From contig OX463850.1 in NCBI GenBank assembly GCA_949825065.1, positions 2,501-66,500 of the forward strand: a stretch of 64,000 nucleotides of DNA, in the 5' to 3' direction. The number at the start of each line of letters is the position of its first letter. Positions within the stretch are counted from its first letter, which is position 1. The translations under genes and the position numbers were made by a program. Positions 47,751 through 60,160 of this stretch are shown in pieces. The notes below the pieces were generated by a model. The model searched no databases. It was not told the DNA's origin and saw nothing but the letters and a program-made list of their open reading frames with translations. Source of the DNA: Odontocerum albicorne (lineage: Eukaryota; Arthropoda; Insecta; Trichoptera; Odontoceridae).

Positions 47751-47970
47751 AAAACATTCAAAGCTTCGATATCGTCAAGTTTCTTCAAAGAAATGCCTAG
47801 ATATCTATGGGTTTTTCACACCTTATACCAAAATGTAAGTTGGTTGGTTGGAAGAAAATACCAGACGAGAATGCGCCCTTCCTTCACGAGCAGGTAAATA
47901 GGTACTTTGATCGCTTTGTACATTATACCAGGTTTTTATTTTGCCTCAAGGCATCCTCATATTTCACACA
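47751..47970. other. Spacer, no gene recognised
   Basis: Sequence between two arrays without recognisable features. Confidence 0.4.
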
Positions 47971-49915
47971 GCTGCACATTAGCATTAGACTCGCAGCTGC
48001 ACATTAGCCTCGCAGCTGCACATTAGCCTCGCAGCTGCACATTAGCCTCGCAGCTGCACATCTTCATATCTGGCCTCACAGGTGCGTAATCTTCATATTT
48101 TGCCTCACAACTGCACATCATCATATTTTATTTTGTGTCACGACTGCACTTATTCATATTTTGCCTCAGGGCTACACATCATTTTATTTAGCCTCTGGGC
48201 TACAATACATATCTTATTATTTTGCCTCACGGCTGCACATCTTCATATTTTGTCTCAAGGCTACATATCTTATTATTTTGTCTCACGGCTGCACATCTTC
48301 ATATTTTGCCTCGAGGCTACATATCTTATTATTTTGTCTCACGGCTGCACATCTTCACATTTTGTCTCAAGGCTACATATCTTATTATTTTGTCTCACGG
48401 CTGCACATCTTCACATTTTGTCTCAAGGCTACATATCTTATTATTTTGTCTCACGGCTGCACATCTTCATATTTTGCCTCGAGGCTACATATCTTATTAT
48501 TTTGTCTCACGGCTGCACATCTTCATATTTTGCCTCGAGGCTACATATCTTATTATTTTGTCTCACGGCTACACATCTTCACATTTTGTCTCAAGGCTAC
48601 ATATCTTATTATTTTGCCTTACGGCTGCACATCTTCATATTTTGTCTCAAGGCTACAGATCTTATTATTTTGTCTCACGGCTGCACATCTTCACATTTTG
48701 TCTCAAGGCTACATATCTTATTATTTTGTCTCCCGGCTGCACATCTTCACATTTTGTCTCAAGGCTACATATCTTATTATTTTGCCTCACGGCTGCACAT
48801 CTTCATATTTTGTCTCAAGGCTACAGATCTTATTATTTTGTCTCACGGCTGCACATCTTCACATTTTGTCTCAAGGCTACATATCTTATTATTTTGTCTC
48901 CCGGCTGCACATCTTCACATTTTGTCTCAAGGCTACATATCTTATTATTTTGCCTCACGGCTGCACATCGTCATATTTTGTCTCAAGGCTACATATCTTA
49001 TTATTTTGCCTCACGGCTGCACATCTTCATACTTTGCCTCGAGGCTACATATCTTATTATTTTGTCTCACGGCTGCACATCTTCACATTTTGTCTCAAGG
49101 CTACATATCTTATTATTTTGCCTCACGGCTGCACATCTTCATATTTTGTCTCAAGGCTACAGATCTTATTATTTTGTCTCACGGCTGCACATCTTCACAT
49201 TTTGTCTCAAGGCTACATATCTTATTATTTTGTCTCCCGGCTGCACATCTTCACATTTTGTCTCAAGGCTACATATCTTATTATTTTGCCTCACGGCTGC
49301 ACATCTTCATATTTTGTCTCAAGGCTACAGATCTTATTATTTTGTCTCACGGCTGCACATCTTCACATTTTGTCTCAAGGCTACATATCTTATTATTTTG
49401 TCTCCCGGCTGCACATCTTCACATTTTGTCTCAAGGCTACATATCTTATTATTTTGCCTCACGGCTGCACATCGTCATATTTTGTCTCAAGGCTACATAT
49501 CTTATTATTTTGCCTCACGGCTGCACATCTTCATATTTTGCCTCGGGGCTACAGACCTTTTTATTTTGCCTTGCGGCTGCATATTTTCATATTTTGTCTC
49601 ACGGCTGTACATCTTCATATTTTGCCTCAAGGTAGCACATCCTCATATTTCGCTTCACATATCTTCATATTTGGCCAAGGTTTACACATCCTCTTATCAT
49701 GCATCATGGCTGCACATCTTCATATTTTGCCTCGAGGCTACGCATCCTCACGGCAGCACTTATTCATATTTTACCTCAAGGCTACACATCTTCAAGTTTG
49801 CCTCAAGGTTACACATCCTCATAGTTTGCATCAAGGTTACACATCCTCATAGTTTGCCTCAAGGTTACACATTCTCATAGTTTGCCTCAAGGTTACACAT
49901 TCTCATAGTTTGCAT
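47971..49915. repeat. 19-bp repeats leading into a 28-bp minisatellite with nested higher-order units
   Basis: Four to five AGCCTCGCAGCTGCACATT units (47975-48065) pass into about 65 units of a 28-bp repeat. It alternates TTTTGTCTCAAGGCTACATA and TTTTGTCTCACGGCTGCACA types, a 56-bp dimer. The variant TCCCGGCTGC recurs at 48731, 48899, 49235 and 49403, that is 168 and 504 bp apart. The three overlapping frames of more than 500 aa on the plus strand come from the repeat (56 bp x 3) and are not genes. Confidence 0.95.
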
Positions 49916-51950
49916 CACATCTTCATATGTTATCTTATTACCGCGCCTCTTCATATTTCCTCTTACCGCTGCGCATAACATACATTTATTATATTTAACT
50001 TCACGGCTGCACATTGTCATATTATGAATACAAAAAATAAAATGATTAGATACTTGTGTGTACACAAGGAAACACGAGTACAGGCTGGCCTGGCTGGCCT
50101 GGCTGGTCTCACTTATTCTTTATTTATTATTATAGTAAGCAGTTTAATTATTTAAATATCAATTATTTTTATATAACGGAGAAAATAATTTAAGTGCAAA
50201 AATATTTTTTTTCGTGTGACAAGGCTTTCATATCCAAACACAGGTAAGTAAATCATTCAATAAAAGCGAGTGTTGCCTAGTAAAGCTCAGCCATACCTCC
50301 TCTGAAGAACCTTAACGAACACTCATTGACGATATGCTGTATGGTCTGATGAAAAGCAGTAACATATAATTACAGTTGGAAGGTGGGAAAGTGGGAAGGT
50401 TATGGAAGAACATTATTTCTATTGATCCCTTCTTTTGCGGTACAGGATTCAACTCTTTCATATCCATCACTTTGTAGTGAGGATATAGCATAATTATATC
50501 CATTGATAAACAGGAGGAAATTTCCTGCAGACCTTCATCCGTTGGATGGCATCCACGTTGAATGGCATCCACATTCAGTTTTAAACTCAAGCAGAGCTAA
50601 TCATCATCGCTTGGTTCCCTTTTATTTGTTTATTTTCCTCTTTTTTATGAATTGAAATAATTACATATTATTTACTTATTTGAAAATATTCATATCTTAA
50701 AAGTAACAAAATTGTCTTTAATAAATGAATGTTTTATTCCAAAGAACAGACCTAACATTATACCTTCAGCTCCACAGTTTCTCCCCTCGGCGGAGGTTAT
50801 CGAGCGTAGCATCGTTATATTGGCTCGGAACAAGGATATGTTATTGTACGAGTACACGAAGGTATGGCCGCACAATCCTTGACCGGCAGATATACTATAC
50901 TCGTATAATATCACATATTCTCCGACAATACGACGGGCAGTACCCAATTCCCCTCCTGGAATGCTACGAATCGCCAGGATGATTCTCCAAAGGATCTTTA
51001 TTTAAATATCATGCTCCATTATTTGTATTGAATAGATACACTTTAAAACTGTTTTCGTTATAAAGATCAAAAAAATTCTTAAAAATATCCCCTTAAATAG
51101 GGTATTCACGAGATGCGAGATATACCAATAAATAGCCATCCAGATTTATCAAGCATCTTAACGGTGACATCTGCACCCCCACATTCCTCTTACTCTCTTC
51201 GTGCCTCGTGCGGAGGGTGAGAAAGGGTAGATATTTCTCCCACCCCCTCGGATTTATGGGAAAGCACTTCCCTGTAGACACAACATCCCCTCGGCTCACA
51301 CCGTGAACTCGGATGCCCTTTGCGATTCCTCGACAGTGGCGTGCGGGAATATTTTGTTGTACTCGTACTTATCATTCCCACTAGCTGTGGATTGACTCGT
51401 ATTTTGTCAGTAGAGTTTTCTCATGTCACGTGAACTATGGAATACATCTTCGAAATATATATGTTTGAAAAAATGATTTTTACAATCGCTAACTTAAAAA
51501 CAGTAAAATAACTATTCAATAATCCTAACTTATTATCTAAACTATTCCGGGGGAGTTTCTTATAACGCGGATTTCGCCCCGAAGATCTTCTGCGGACCTC
51601 AAACACGAGCCTCCAGTCCATTCGCCGTGCGACCTTTTAAAATGAATAACATCGCAATATATGGTATAATAATAATATTATAATAATAATATACTCGTAT
51701 GTTAATGTTCTTTGATATATTTTCTAAAAAGCTATTTATCCCATAAACACGCGATCTTTAGCACACTTCCTGATAGTTTTGAATAATAACAATCCTTATT
51801 TTACCATTTTTTTTCAATGCGCTTGTGCCATTTTTTTAGAATATCCATAATAAATATATCATTGCAATAGTATTTTTTTATTATATTTTAAATTCGTTTT
51901 TCGGTAAAACCTCGACTGTCCTCTGATTTCCTTTAACATTCTCCGCTCGT
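49916..51950. other. No gene recognised
   Basis: It includes two and a half GGCTGGCCT units at 50083-50107. No frame shows a known domain. Confidence 0.5.
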
Positions 51951-51974
51951 GTCGGTTCTCTCCCGAGAGTTGCG

Positions 51975-52063
51975 TCTCGCGTCTCGCCTCCCACAGGTAG
52001 CCGCAACGTCTCGCCTCCCACAGGTAGCCGCAACGTCTCGCCTCCCACAGGTAGCCGCAACGC
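51975..52063. repeat. 27-bp minisatellite, about three copies
   Basis: The unit is CGTCTCGCCTCCCACAGGTA followed by GCCGCAA. It is GC-rich in AT-rich DNA. Confidence 0.9.
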
Positions 52064-52636
52064 AACGCAACCAGGGATAGAACCTTAACTGAATACTCGA
52101 CAAACCCTTATCGCCATATCCCGGGAGAGGGAGAGAATGGGGAAATATCCGTAAAAGCAGAGTCGACGCGGAGGGTCGTTTTACTTACTATCCCACCAGT
52201 ATGTCACGTGAGACTAATTTTGAACAATACATTTTAAAAACACAACACAGCCTTATAAACGGAATCTTATAAACATATTTTTAACTCCATACTAAAAATT
52301 GTCGCTTGGGCAATGGATTCAGCCCTCATCTGATCGCAGTGTCGGGGTGTGTTCTCGCAGTTTCGTGTAGAATGTGAATGTGAATGTAGAATGTGAACAG
52401 TAGAAAGTTGCCATTCCAGACTCCAACGGGTCCCGGTCGGATTTTTCTTATTCGGTATTTCGGTGAATTTTAGTGTTTTACTGTTTTTAAGTAGAAAATC
52501 AAAGCGCACTGTTCGAGTTATGTCTATTATTATTTACTCGCAATGCTATAAATGTGACCTAATTTATACTCCGTATGTTTTTATTTTGGAAAGCTGTAGC
52601 TTTTTAAAAATAGATTATTTATCCATCACTTGACGA
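52064..52636. other. No gene recognised
   Basis: It has a small GAATGTGAATGT repeat near 52373-52397. Nothing coding was recognised. Confidence 0.45.
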
Positions 52637-54235
52637 GAACAAATGGCGGATGTACGAGTAACGTACCTAACATAACAAATACCTAACATAACACTGTATT
52701 AAAGATGTACCCGTACATGAAAACTAAGCAACAGGATCGGTTAACAGAACAAATGGCGGATGTACGAGTAACGTACCTAACATAACAAATACCTAACATA
52801 ACACTGTATTAAAGATGTACCCGTACATGAAAACTAAGCAACAGGATCGGTTAACAGAACAAATGACGGATGTACGAGTAACGTACCTAACATAACACTG
52901 TATTAAAGATGTACCCGTACATGAAAACTAAGCAACAGGATCGGTTAACAGAACAAATGGCGGATGTACGAGTAACGTACCTAACATAACAAATACCTAA
53001 CATAACACTGTATTAAAGATGTACCCGTACATGAAAACTAAGCAACAGGATCGGTTAACAGAACAAATGACGGATGCACGAGTAACGTACCTAACATAAC
53101 ACTGTATTAAAGATGTACCCGTACATGAAAACTAAGCAACAGGATCGGTTAACAGAACAAATGGCGGATGTACGAGTAACGTACCTAACATAACAAATAC
53201 CTAACATAACACTGTATTAAAGATGTACCCGTACATGAAAACTAAGCAACAGGATCGGTTAACAGAACAAATGACGGATGTACGAGTAACGTACCTAACA
53301 TAACACTGTATTAAAGATGTACCCGTACATGAAAACTAAGCAACAGGATCGGTTAACAGAACAAATGGCGGATGTACGAGTAACGTACCTAACATAACAA
53401 ATACCTAACATAACACTGTATTAAAGATGTACCCGTACATGAAAACTAAGCAACAGGATCGGTTAACAGAACAAATGGCGGATGTACGAGTAACGTACCT
53501 AACATAACAAATACCTAACATAACACTGTATTAAAGATGTACCCGTACATGAAAACTAAGCAACAGGATCGGTTAACAGAACAAATGACGGATGTACGAG
53601 TAACGTACCTAACATAACACTGTATTAAAGATGTACCCGTACATGAAAACTAAGCAACAGGATCGGTTAACAGAACAAATGGCGGATGTACGAGTAACGT
53701 ACCTAACATAACAAATACCTAACATAACACTGTATTAAAGATGTACCCGTACATGAAAACTAAGCAACAGGATCGGTTAACAGAACAAATGACGGATGCA
53801 CGAGTAACGTACCTAACATAACACTGTATTAAAGATGTACCCGTACATGAAAACTAAGCAACAGGATCGGTTAACAGAACAAATGGCGGATGTACGAGTA
53901 ACGTACCTAACATAACAAATACCTAACATAACACTGTATTAAAGATGTACCCGTACATGAAAACTAAGCAACAGGATCGGTTAACAGAACAAATGGCGGA
54001 TGTACGAGTAACGTACCTAACATAACAAATACCTAACATAACACTGTATTAAAGATGTACCCGTACATGAAAACTAAGCAACAGGATCGGTTAACAGAAC
54101 AAATGACGGATGCACGAGTAACGTACCTAACATAACACTGTATTAAAGATGTACCCTAACATGAAAACTAAGCAACAGGATCGGTTAACAGAACAAATGG
54201 CGGATGTACGAGTAACGTACCTAACATAACAAATA
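52637..54235. repeat. 110/94-bp two-type satellite, 15 full copies and a partial one
   Basis: Long units (110 bp, AAATGGCGG) carry an extra 16 bp (AAATACCTAACATAAC). Short units (94 bp, AAATGACGG) lack it. The two markers go together in every copy. The order is L L S L S L S L L S L S L L S, then a partial L. Some short units carry TGCACGAG, and copies 1-5 repeat the order of copies 8-12. Confidence 0.95.
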
Positions 54236-55424
54236 CTCGTAGTAGTGGAAAGGAGAGGACATTGGTGTACAGACTTTACTTTATTTCCATTTTTATTGCA
54301 CTTATTTTGTTGATATATTATACTTATCGCATAATATTATATTTACCTCCAATCAGCATGAAGAAAATTTAAACGATTATTAACTATCGTGCAATTATTG
54401 GAGTAAAAAAGTCATTTTTAGTCCAGTTTATTTTTTTTACTATGATAGAATCCACCGGTATAATCTGACACCTTTTTTTATACTCGTGTTTCTTCCCTTC
54501 CATTCCCCCGATTTCCGATTCTGACCCCTTTTTCACTTTTCATTAATTTTGACATTAAGATTTGTTTTATCTCAACTCACTCAATCAATATATGTTAGCA
54601 AAACCATTTCTTTATTAACTCTCCGTACAATATCCGTCTCTAACAACCGGTTATCCCTTAGCCGAGTTTTCATTACTGGGTAATGCATCGCATACCAGAT
54701 ATTATTTTTAAGGCCCACATTTGTTTAAGGCACTTAAATAATTTCCTAGTTTGGGTTTCAATTAGCCTCGTCTAGCTCGCGTCGGCTCTAAACGGGCACT
54801 CGGTGTGTCCGCCCTCTAGACACATTCCTGCTGAGGCTGAGGCTGAGGGCTGCGCCACGCGCCGCCCTCGACCCCGGAGTAACATAAAGTCTAGCCTGGC
54901 GCCACCAGTCCTGCCGGAGGGAAGGCGAGGGAGTTAGGGGAAAACATGGAGACTGCAGCGAATAGGGTGGAGGCTCGTACTCGTATTATTTGTTCCCCAA
55001 ATTATTCGCATAATCAAACCGTCACAAAACATTCGCCTATTCACGGAGAGGCAATCAATACTATATATTATTAGTTAAGTGCGTCACGGCGACGATATTT
55101 TAATTGACATTTTGATTTGATTGGCTATTAAATCTGATCTTTGACGTATTCGTAAACGTCGTATTATTTTAGTGTTTAGTGTCCCTTTCCGTCAAATATT
55201 GCCACGTGTCATTCCGTTGTTTTCCTTTTTGATAACTTCCACTTTTTGTTATCTGATTCTTTTTAATTTTTTCGGGTTTTCGTATTTATAAAGAATTTGT
55301 ATTTTCGATTTAAAAAGCTATTTATTTGGTTTGTTTGAAATGTTTATGAGTTGTCGTTACTCGTGTTAATATGTTTTTCGTTAAGTACAAATGATGTAAT
55401 CCATCTGGTTACGAGATGCTGACT
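54236..55424. other. No gene; GC-rich patch
   Basis: 54765-54960 is clearly GC- and CpG-rich against the AT-rich surroundings and holds three GAGGCT copies. It could be a promoter region, but no gene follows that I can recognise. Confidence 0.45.
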
Positions 55425-55530
55425 TTACAAATGTACGATGCAAACATAAATGAAAGTCGCGGTAGAGGAAGACTAAGAAACTTATATCTGGATCAAGTGG
55501 GAGAGTGAGAGAAAACTGATTTTGAAAAAA
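55425..55530 (+). pseudogene. LINE C-terminal fragment
   Basis: The frame reads YDANINESRGRGRLRNLYLDQVGE, stop, EKTDFEK. It matches the segment YSANVSGRGRHRK of the fragment at 59645-60160 and the pattern RGRGRP..T.LDQ of related LINE ORFs. Flanking sequence is too decayed to extend. Confidence 0.55.
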
Positions 55531-57064
55531 TAAATAAAAAAAGAATGTCGGTACGCTTTGCGAAAGACAAAATAAATATTATTGATGAATTCAGACTGAG
55601 GAAGAGGTAAGCCGAAGAAAGAAAGGAAATATGTAGTTAGACGAATTGAAACAGAGTAAAAGTGGAGAAGTACGAGTACGAATGTTGAAAGCTTCTCAAC
55701 TGACAATTCCGGTTGAAATATCACATCTTGTAAAATGTTTATTTAATGAAACCGATGGGCAAAAATTTTGTGAAATAATATTCTTTTTTTATTTTATTTT
55801 TGAGAATTAAGAGACAGAGGAACATTTATGGGGAGACGTCTGGATGCGAACAAGGGAAAGTCTATATGTTAGATGTGTTTCTATGCCAAAGGAGACAAAG
55901 CGTGATGGTGCAAATGTACATCTTGTCCCTTGACATACTGAATCGGCACAATCTCGGAAGAACCCGAGAACCACGTAGAGAGAAGAGAGTACGAGTAGAA
56001 AGTCGTATGAAATGTGCAAGATACTGTTGACACCCGTATGCGTATGCCGCAATGTGCAAGATACTGTTGACACCCGTATGCGGCCAAGTTTTATTCCCCT
56101 CCCACGCTTATGAGTACATGTACTATATGCACGAGTATGTCACACAGGATATTACTGAGAGAAATGGTACTCGTGGTACTACAATATATTACACAGCACC
56201 CACCTGCTCATATTTCAGATTAAGCTGTCTTGCGGTGAATCATCAATTTATCGGTCTTATGTGTTGGGCGGTACTTAACATATATAGTATTCTGACATAT
56301 TCACTTCTGCTTCCACTTGGAGCCAGCACGGGATACAAATTCGCTACTGGTTGTGAGAAGGTTCGCGGTAAATCTACATCATTTATGTTATATATGGGTT
56401 AATTTGGTGCTTGTGGCTATTTCTTTTCCCAGTTTTTACAGGCAGCTCGGCTATGTAGCATTCGTTACATATGATAACAGGAATTTCCCTTCTACGAGTA
56501 GCAGACGTGATTCACTGAGATCGTTTGACTCTCAAACTATTAACCATCTACCATAGTTGGAGGAGGGGGATCGAGCGAACGAACAAATCATCCTATATCG
56601 ATCGATCTTTTCGAGTGGCTGGTTTTATTGCATGTAATATAGTACTCGTAATAACATTCTACTGGATTGTAGGTAGACTGATGGCTCGGAGGAACTCGAG
56701 AAGGTTTTAAGTTAACTCTGTTTGAGAGAGGTTACATTGAAATATTATATGTGTGTAGGTGGCCTTGGAGTCATTTTAGACCTTTAAGTGACGCTAAAAA
56801 CAGGTATTGTTAGTGTGCGCCTGGAAAACTCACCGAGTCCTAGAACGGGTCGTTTCAGTCCGGACGGTCGTGTCAACTGGAACGGGCAGGGCAGGGCAGG
56901 GCAGGGGGATGATCTGAGAAGGAGAGACAAGAGAGAAAGGGCGGGTCGGGGGAGGGGAGACTCTTTTGTGTAAGTCGGGCGGACTGTTCAATGGCGGAAA
57001 ATGAAGCAAGAGCCATGTTGTTATGACATTGAAAGAATAAGACTTAAATATTACAGGTAGCGTG
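55531..57064. other. No gene recognised
   Basis: A tandem ATGTGCAAGATACTGTTGAC duplication lies at 56013 and 56053. GGGCA repeats lie at 56884-56905 within a GC-rich patch. Small frames have no recognisable domain. Confidence 0.45.
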
Positions 57065-57510
57065 GAATTAGTTGCAGACCATCGTATATCGGTTCTCATA
57101 AGCCTATCGTATCTAGGTTCTCAAGCAGACCATCGTATCCAGGTTCTCAAGCAGTCAATCGCATATAGATTATCATGCTGCCTATTTTATCTAGGTTTTC
57201 ATTCAGATCATCGTATCTAAGTTCTCGTGCAGACCATCGTATTAAGGTTCTTATATAGACCATAATATCTAGGTTTTCATGTAGGCCACCGTATCTAGGT
57301 TTTCATGCAGCCCATCATACCTAGGTTTTCATGGACACTATCGAATTCAAGTTCTCGTGCAGACCATCGTGTTTAGGTTCTGATACGGACCATTGTATCT
57401 AGATTCTCATGCAGACCGTCGTATGTAGGTTTTCATGTAGAAAATAGTTTGTGAATGATTGTATTGGAATTAATTGCAGACCATCAAATCTAGGTTCTAG
57501 TGCAGACCAT
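57065..57510. repeat. Degenerate repeat of about 30 bp, some 15 copies
   Basis: Units of the form GCAGACCATCGTATCTAGGT plus TCTCAT recur with many substitutions. The array is much older than its neighbours. Confidence 0.85.
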
Positions 57511-57937
57511 CATACGTTATATTGTAAAAGAAGCGCTTTACCTATTGATCAACACGAAGTAAGGTTGTATCAGATTTATTCTACCTATCGTACTGGAACT
57601 CGAATCTTCTCGTTTGGTTTGAGTTGTCAAGGCTGTGTTCATATTGAAGTAACATCTGACACAATATGAAAACCCACATACGAGAATCATAATTGTAGAT
57701 ATTGGGTGGATGTCAAATCTTCATTCCCTTTAATTTAAAATGAAATGATCCGATGTTTTCCATCATGCCGTCCACTTCTAAGATTTCTTTTGTAAAGCTT
57801 ATGTACGTACATACACACACAGGAGAAGCTTACAGATAATAATACAGTGACAAGTTATAAAAATTGATAAACAAGACATATTCGTTAATCCGAAAAGACC
57901 CCCTTCTTTTACTAAGAAAGCTCAAAATACTTTCTTC
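57511..57937. other. No gene recognised
   Basis: AT-rich spacer without recognisable coding sequence. Confidence 0.4.
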
Positions 57938-58066
57938 AAAAACATTTTCTGGAATGCTGAAGATGTGTTACGTTGTACGGAAAACATTTTCTGGAATGCT
58001 GAAGATGTGTTACGTTGCAAGGAAAACATTTTCTGGAATGTTGAAGACGTGTTACATTGCAAGGAA
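57938..58066. repeat. 42-bp minisatellite, three copies
   Basis: The unit starts AAAACATTTTCTGGAATGCT. The last copy has GTTGAAGACG instead of GCTGAAGATG. The 42-bp period keeps a short frame open. Confidence 0.9.
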
Positions 58067-58692
58067 ACGCTTGTGAATCAGAAAAATTATAATTCAACAA
58101 TTGAGAAGTATAACATATCATAATACGAGTATATAATTCCTAAAATTCAATAAAATCTTGTAAGATGATTATATACGAGTATATACAAATTAAAAGAAGG
58201 GTTTTTTATCTTTGCTTTTTCTAAAGTAGTACGAGTATTAGTTCATTTTATATGTGACGCCTATTCGAGGTACATAAATATTGACATATTGAGAGACTGG
58301 CAATAAGTACAACTAACCTGCCAAGTGCTCTTCCTCTGTATCACGGGCTGTCATGTTTGAATAGGGCCTCGGATATCGACATCTTCAACATCTCCGAGAA
58401 TGTTTTTAAATAAAGTATTTTGCGCTTTCTTAGTAAAGGGGTTAGTTGTTTCGGCTGAACAAATTTTTCTTATTTAATTTTTTTTTATTTTCTAGCTGCC
58501 GTAGTAAAACATACAAAATGTATCTTGAAGCTTTATACGAAATATATATTATAATTGGGTTTAACCTGTATGTGTAAGATTTTTAAATGGACAAATAAAT
58601 ATTTAAACAAACATATTAAAACGTGCTGAAAATCACCAACTTTATAGACCCTACTCATATTGCCTTCAAATATGAAATGAATATACTATGCG
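58067..58692. other. No gene recognised
   Basis: AT-rich sequence with three TACGAGTAT motifs at about 58125, 58170 and 58230. Confidence 0.45.
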
Positions 58693-58694
58693 TA

Positions 58695-59635
58695 TCCAGA
58701 AAGTAAGTGTACTGAGGCTCTCACGACCGGATGGATTTTATTTTCGACATGTTGGCTAAACTTCCGTATAGCCTGACCCTTCCCCTCCGCAACGAGACCG
58801 GTTCGAGGTCAGTACGTTGAGAAGTGTCGACGCGACAACACGTTTCGTGAAAAATGTCAATCCAATCTCCCGCCACGTGCGAAATACGCGACGTCATCCG
58901 TTATCTCGTTTGGAAGGGAAAACCTCCGGTTGAGGTTTATAATGAGGTGAAAACTGCATATGGTGATAAAGCTATGAATCGTACGAGTGTGTACAAGTGG
59001 TGTCGCGAGTTTAAAAACGGTCACGTCACACCTCTTCACCCTCCGCCAAAAAGTTCAAAACCACAATTTAAGCCAAGAAAATCATGGCATCCGTGTTTTG
59101 GGACTGTCAAGGCATAATTTTAATTGAATATAAGCCTCAAGGGGATACCATCAACTCTGCAAGATACTGTGAGACCCTAAAAAAATTGCGGAGGGCGATT
59201 CAGAACAAGAGGAGAGGCATGCTGACAAAGGGAGTCTGCCTGCTGCACGACAATGCCAGACCACATACGGCCAACGCCACGAAGGAACTGCTCGCCTCGT
59301 TTAAATGGGATGTCCTGAACCATCCCACGCATTCCCCTGACCTAGCACCTTCAGATTGCTATCTCTTTACTTCCCTGAAATTGCACATGGGTGGAAAAAG
59401 GTTTTCAACCGACGAGGAGGTAAAGGAGGAGGTGGAAAAGTGGACGGAGGGGTTGGCGGGAAACTACTTCGAGGAAGGCATCAAAAAGTTGATACCCCGC
59501 TTCACCACCTGCATTGAGAGGAATGGCGACTATGTCGAAAAATAGCTTACATATGTACTACGGTAACCACGTAATTTTTTTGTTTAAATAAAAAAAATTG
59601 TAACCTACAAAAATTCAGTACACTTACTTTCTGGA
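58695..59635. mobile_element. Internally deleted mariner element
   Basis: Perfect 21-bp terminal inverted repeats (TCCAGAAAGTAAGTGTACTG...) lie at 58695-58715 and 59615-59635, with TA duplicated outside each end (58693-58694, 59636-59637). The 941-bp length is about 350 bp short of a typical full mariner. The intact ends mean it could still be mobilised by a transposase supplied elsewhere. Confidence 0.95.
58854..59545 (+). pseudogene. Mariner transposase with central deletion
   Basis: The ATG at 58854 opens a helix-turn-helix N-terminus (IRYLVWKGKPPVEVYNEV...SVYKWCREFKNGHV). The sequence then jumps directly to PPKKFKT and MASVFWD, removing the segment with the first catalytic aspartate. The second half is well kept: LLHDNARPHTA with the second Asp, SPDLAPSDCYLF with the third, and GDYVEK before the stop at 59545. 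The spacing fits DD34D mariner transposases. A frame change and a stop at about 59070 separate the halves, so no active enzyme is made. Confidence 0.92.
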
Positions 59636-59644
59636 TATGCCTCG

Positions 59645-60160
59645 TACATACCATCATACCGTTTCCCTATTAGGGTAGACAGAAATGATACAGTGCCAAA
59701 CTTACTCATCTTACGATACATATTTTGCCTCTTCCACATTCATACAATTTCTCATAGAACTCAAAAGTCTAACTTGATACATTTTTTTTCTTACAAAAAT
59801 ATCATTCGATTTATGTGACCATATTTTTCTATGTCTTCCTCTACCACTCACATTTGCACTGTATATTTATTTTGTCAGTATTTTTTCGTTCATTCGTTCC
59901 ACGCGCCCAAAGCATCTCAGACTGCTTTTGTTAATCTTTCTCTGTAATACAGTAATAATCTGCCTTAAGTTCACACTCATCCCTAATCATTTCAATCCGT
60001 TTTCTATCATACATCGTCACGCTTTGTATTCTTCTCAGTGTACGCATTTCTATAGTACTTATTCGGCTCCTTTCCGTATTTTTCCATGTCCACGTTTCAC
60101 TCCCATACACCAAATTTGCTACTGAAATACAGTTGTCGACTACCATTTTGGCTGATTTTG
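59645..60160 (-). pseudogene. LINE C-terminal fragment
   Basis: The minus strand starts with VYGSETWTWKNTERSRISTIEMRTLRRIQSVTMYDRKRIEMIRDE, then after a frameshift INKSSLRCFGRVERMNEKILTK, IYSANVSGRGRHRKIW and MNVEEAKYV. This is the C-terminal part of a LINE reverse transcriptase ORF of the kind often annotated as craniofacial-development-protein-2-like. It ends 10 bp from the mariner right end. It carries several stops and is 5'-truncated. Confidence 0.78.

Noticed and set aside
48082..49880. Three overlapping plus-strand frames of 517-563 codons that could be taken for a membrane protein
   Set aside because: They are three readings of the same 28/56-bp minisatellite. They have no unique sequence, no homology, and all start inside or next to the array.
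55800..55930. Possible further LINE pieces (FMGRRLDANKGK) downstream of the 55425 fragment
   Set aside because: The match is too short and the order of motifs could not be followed.
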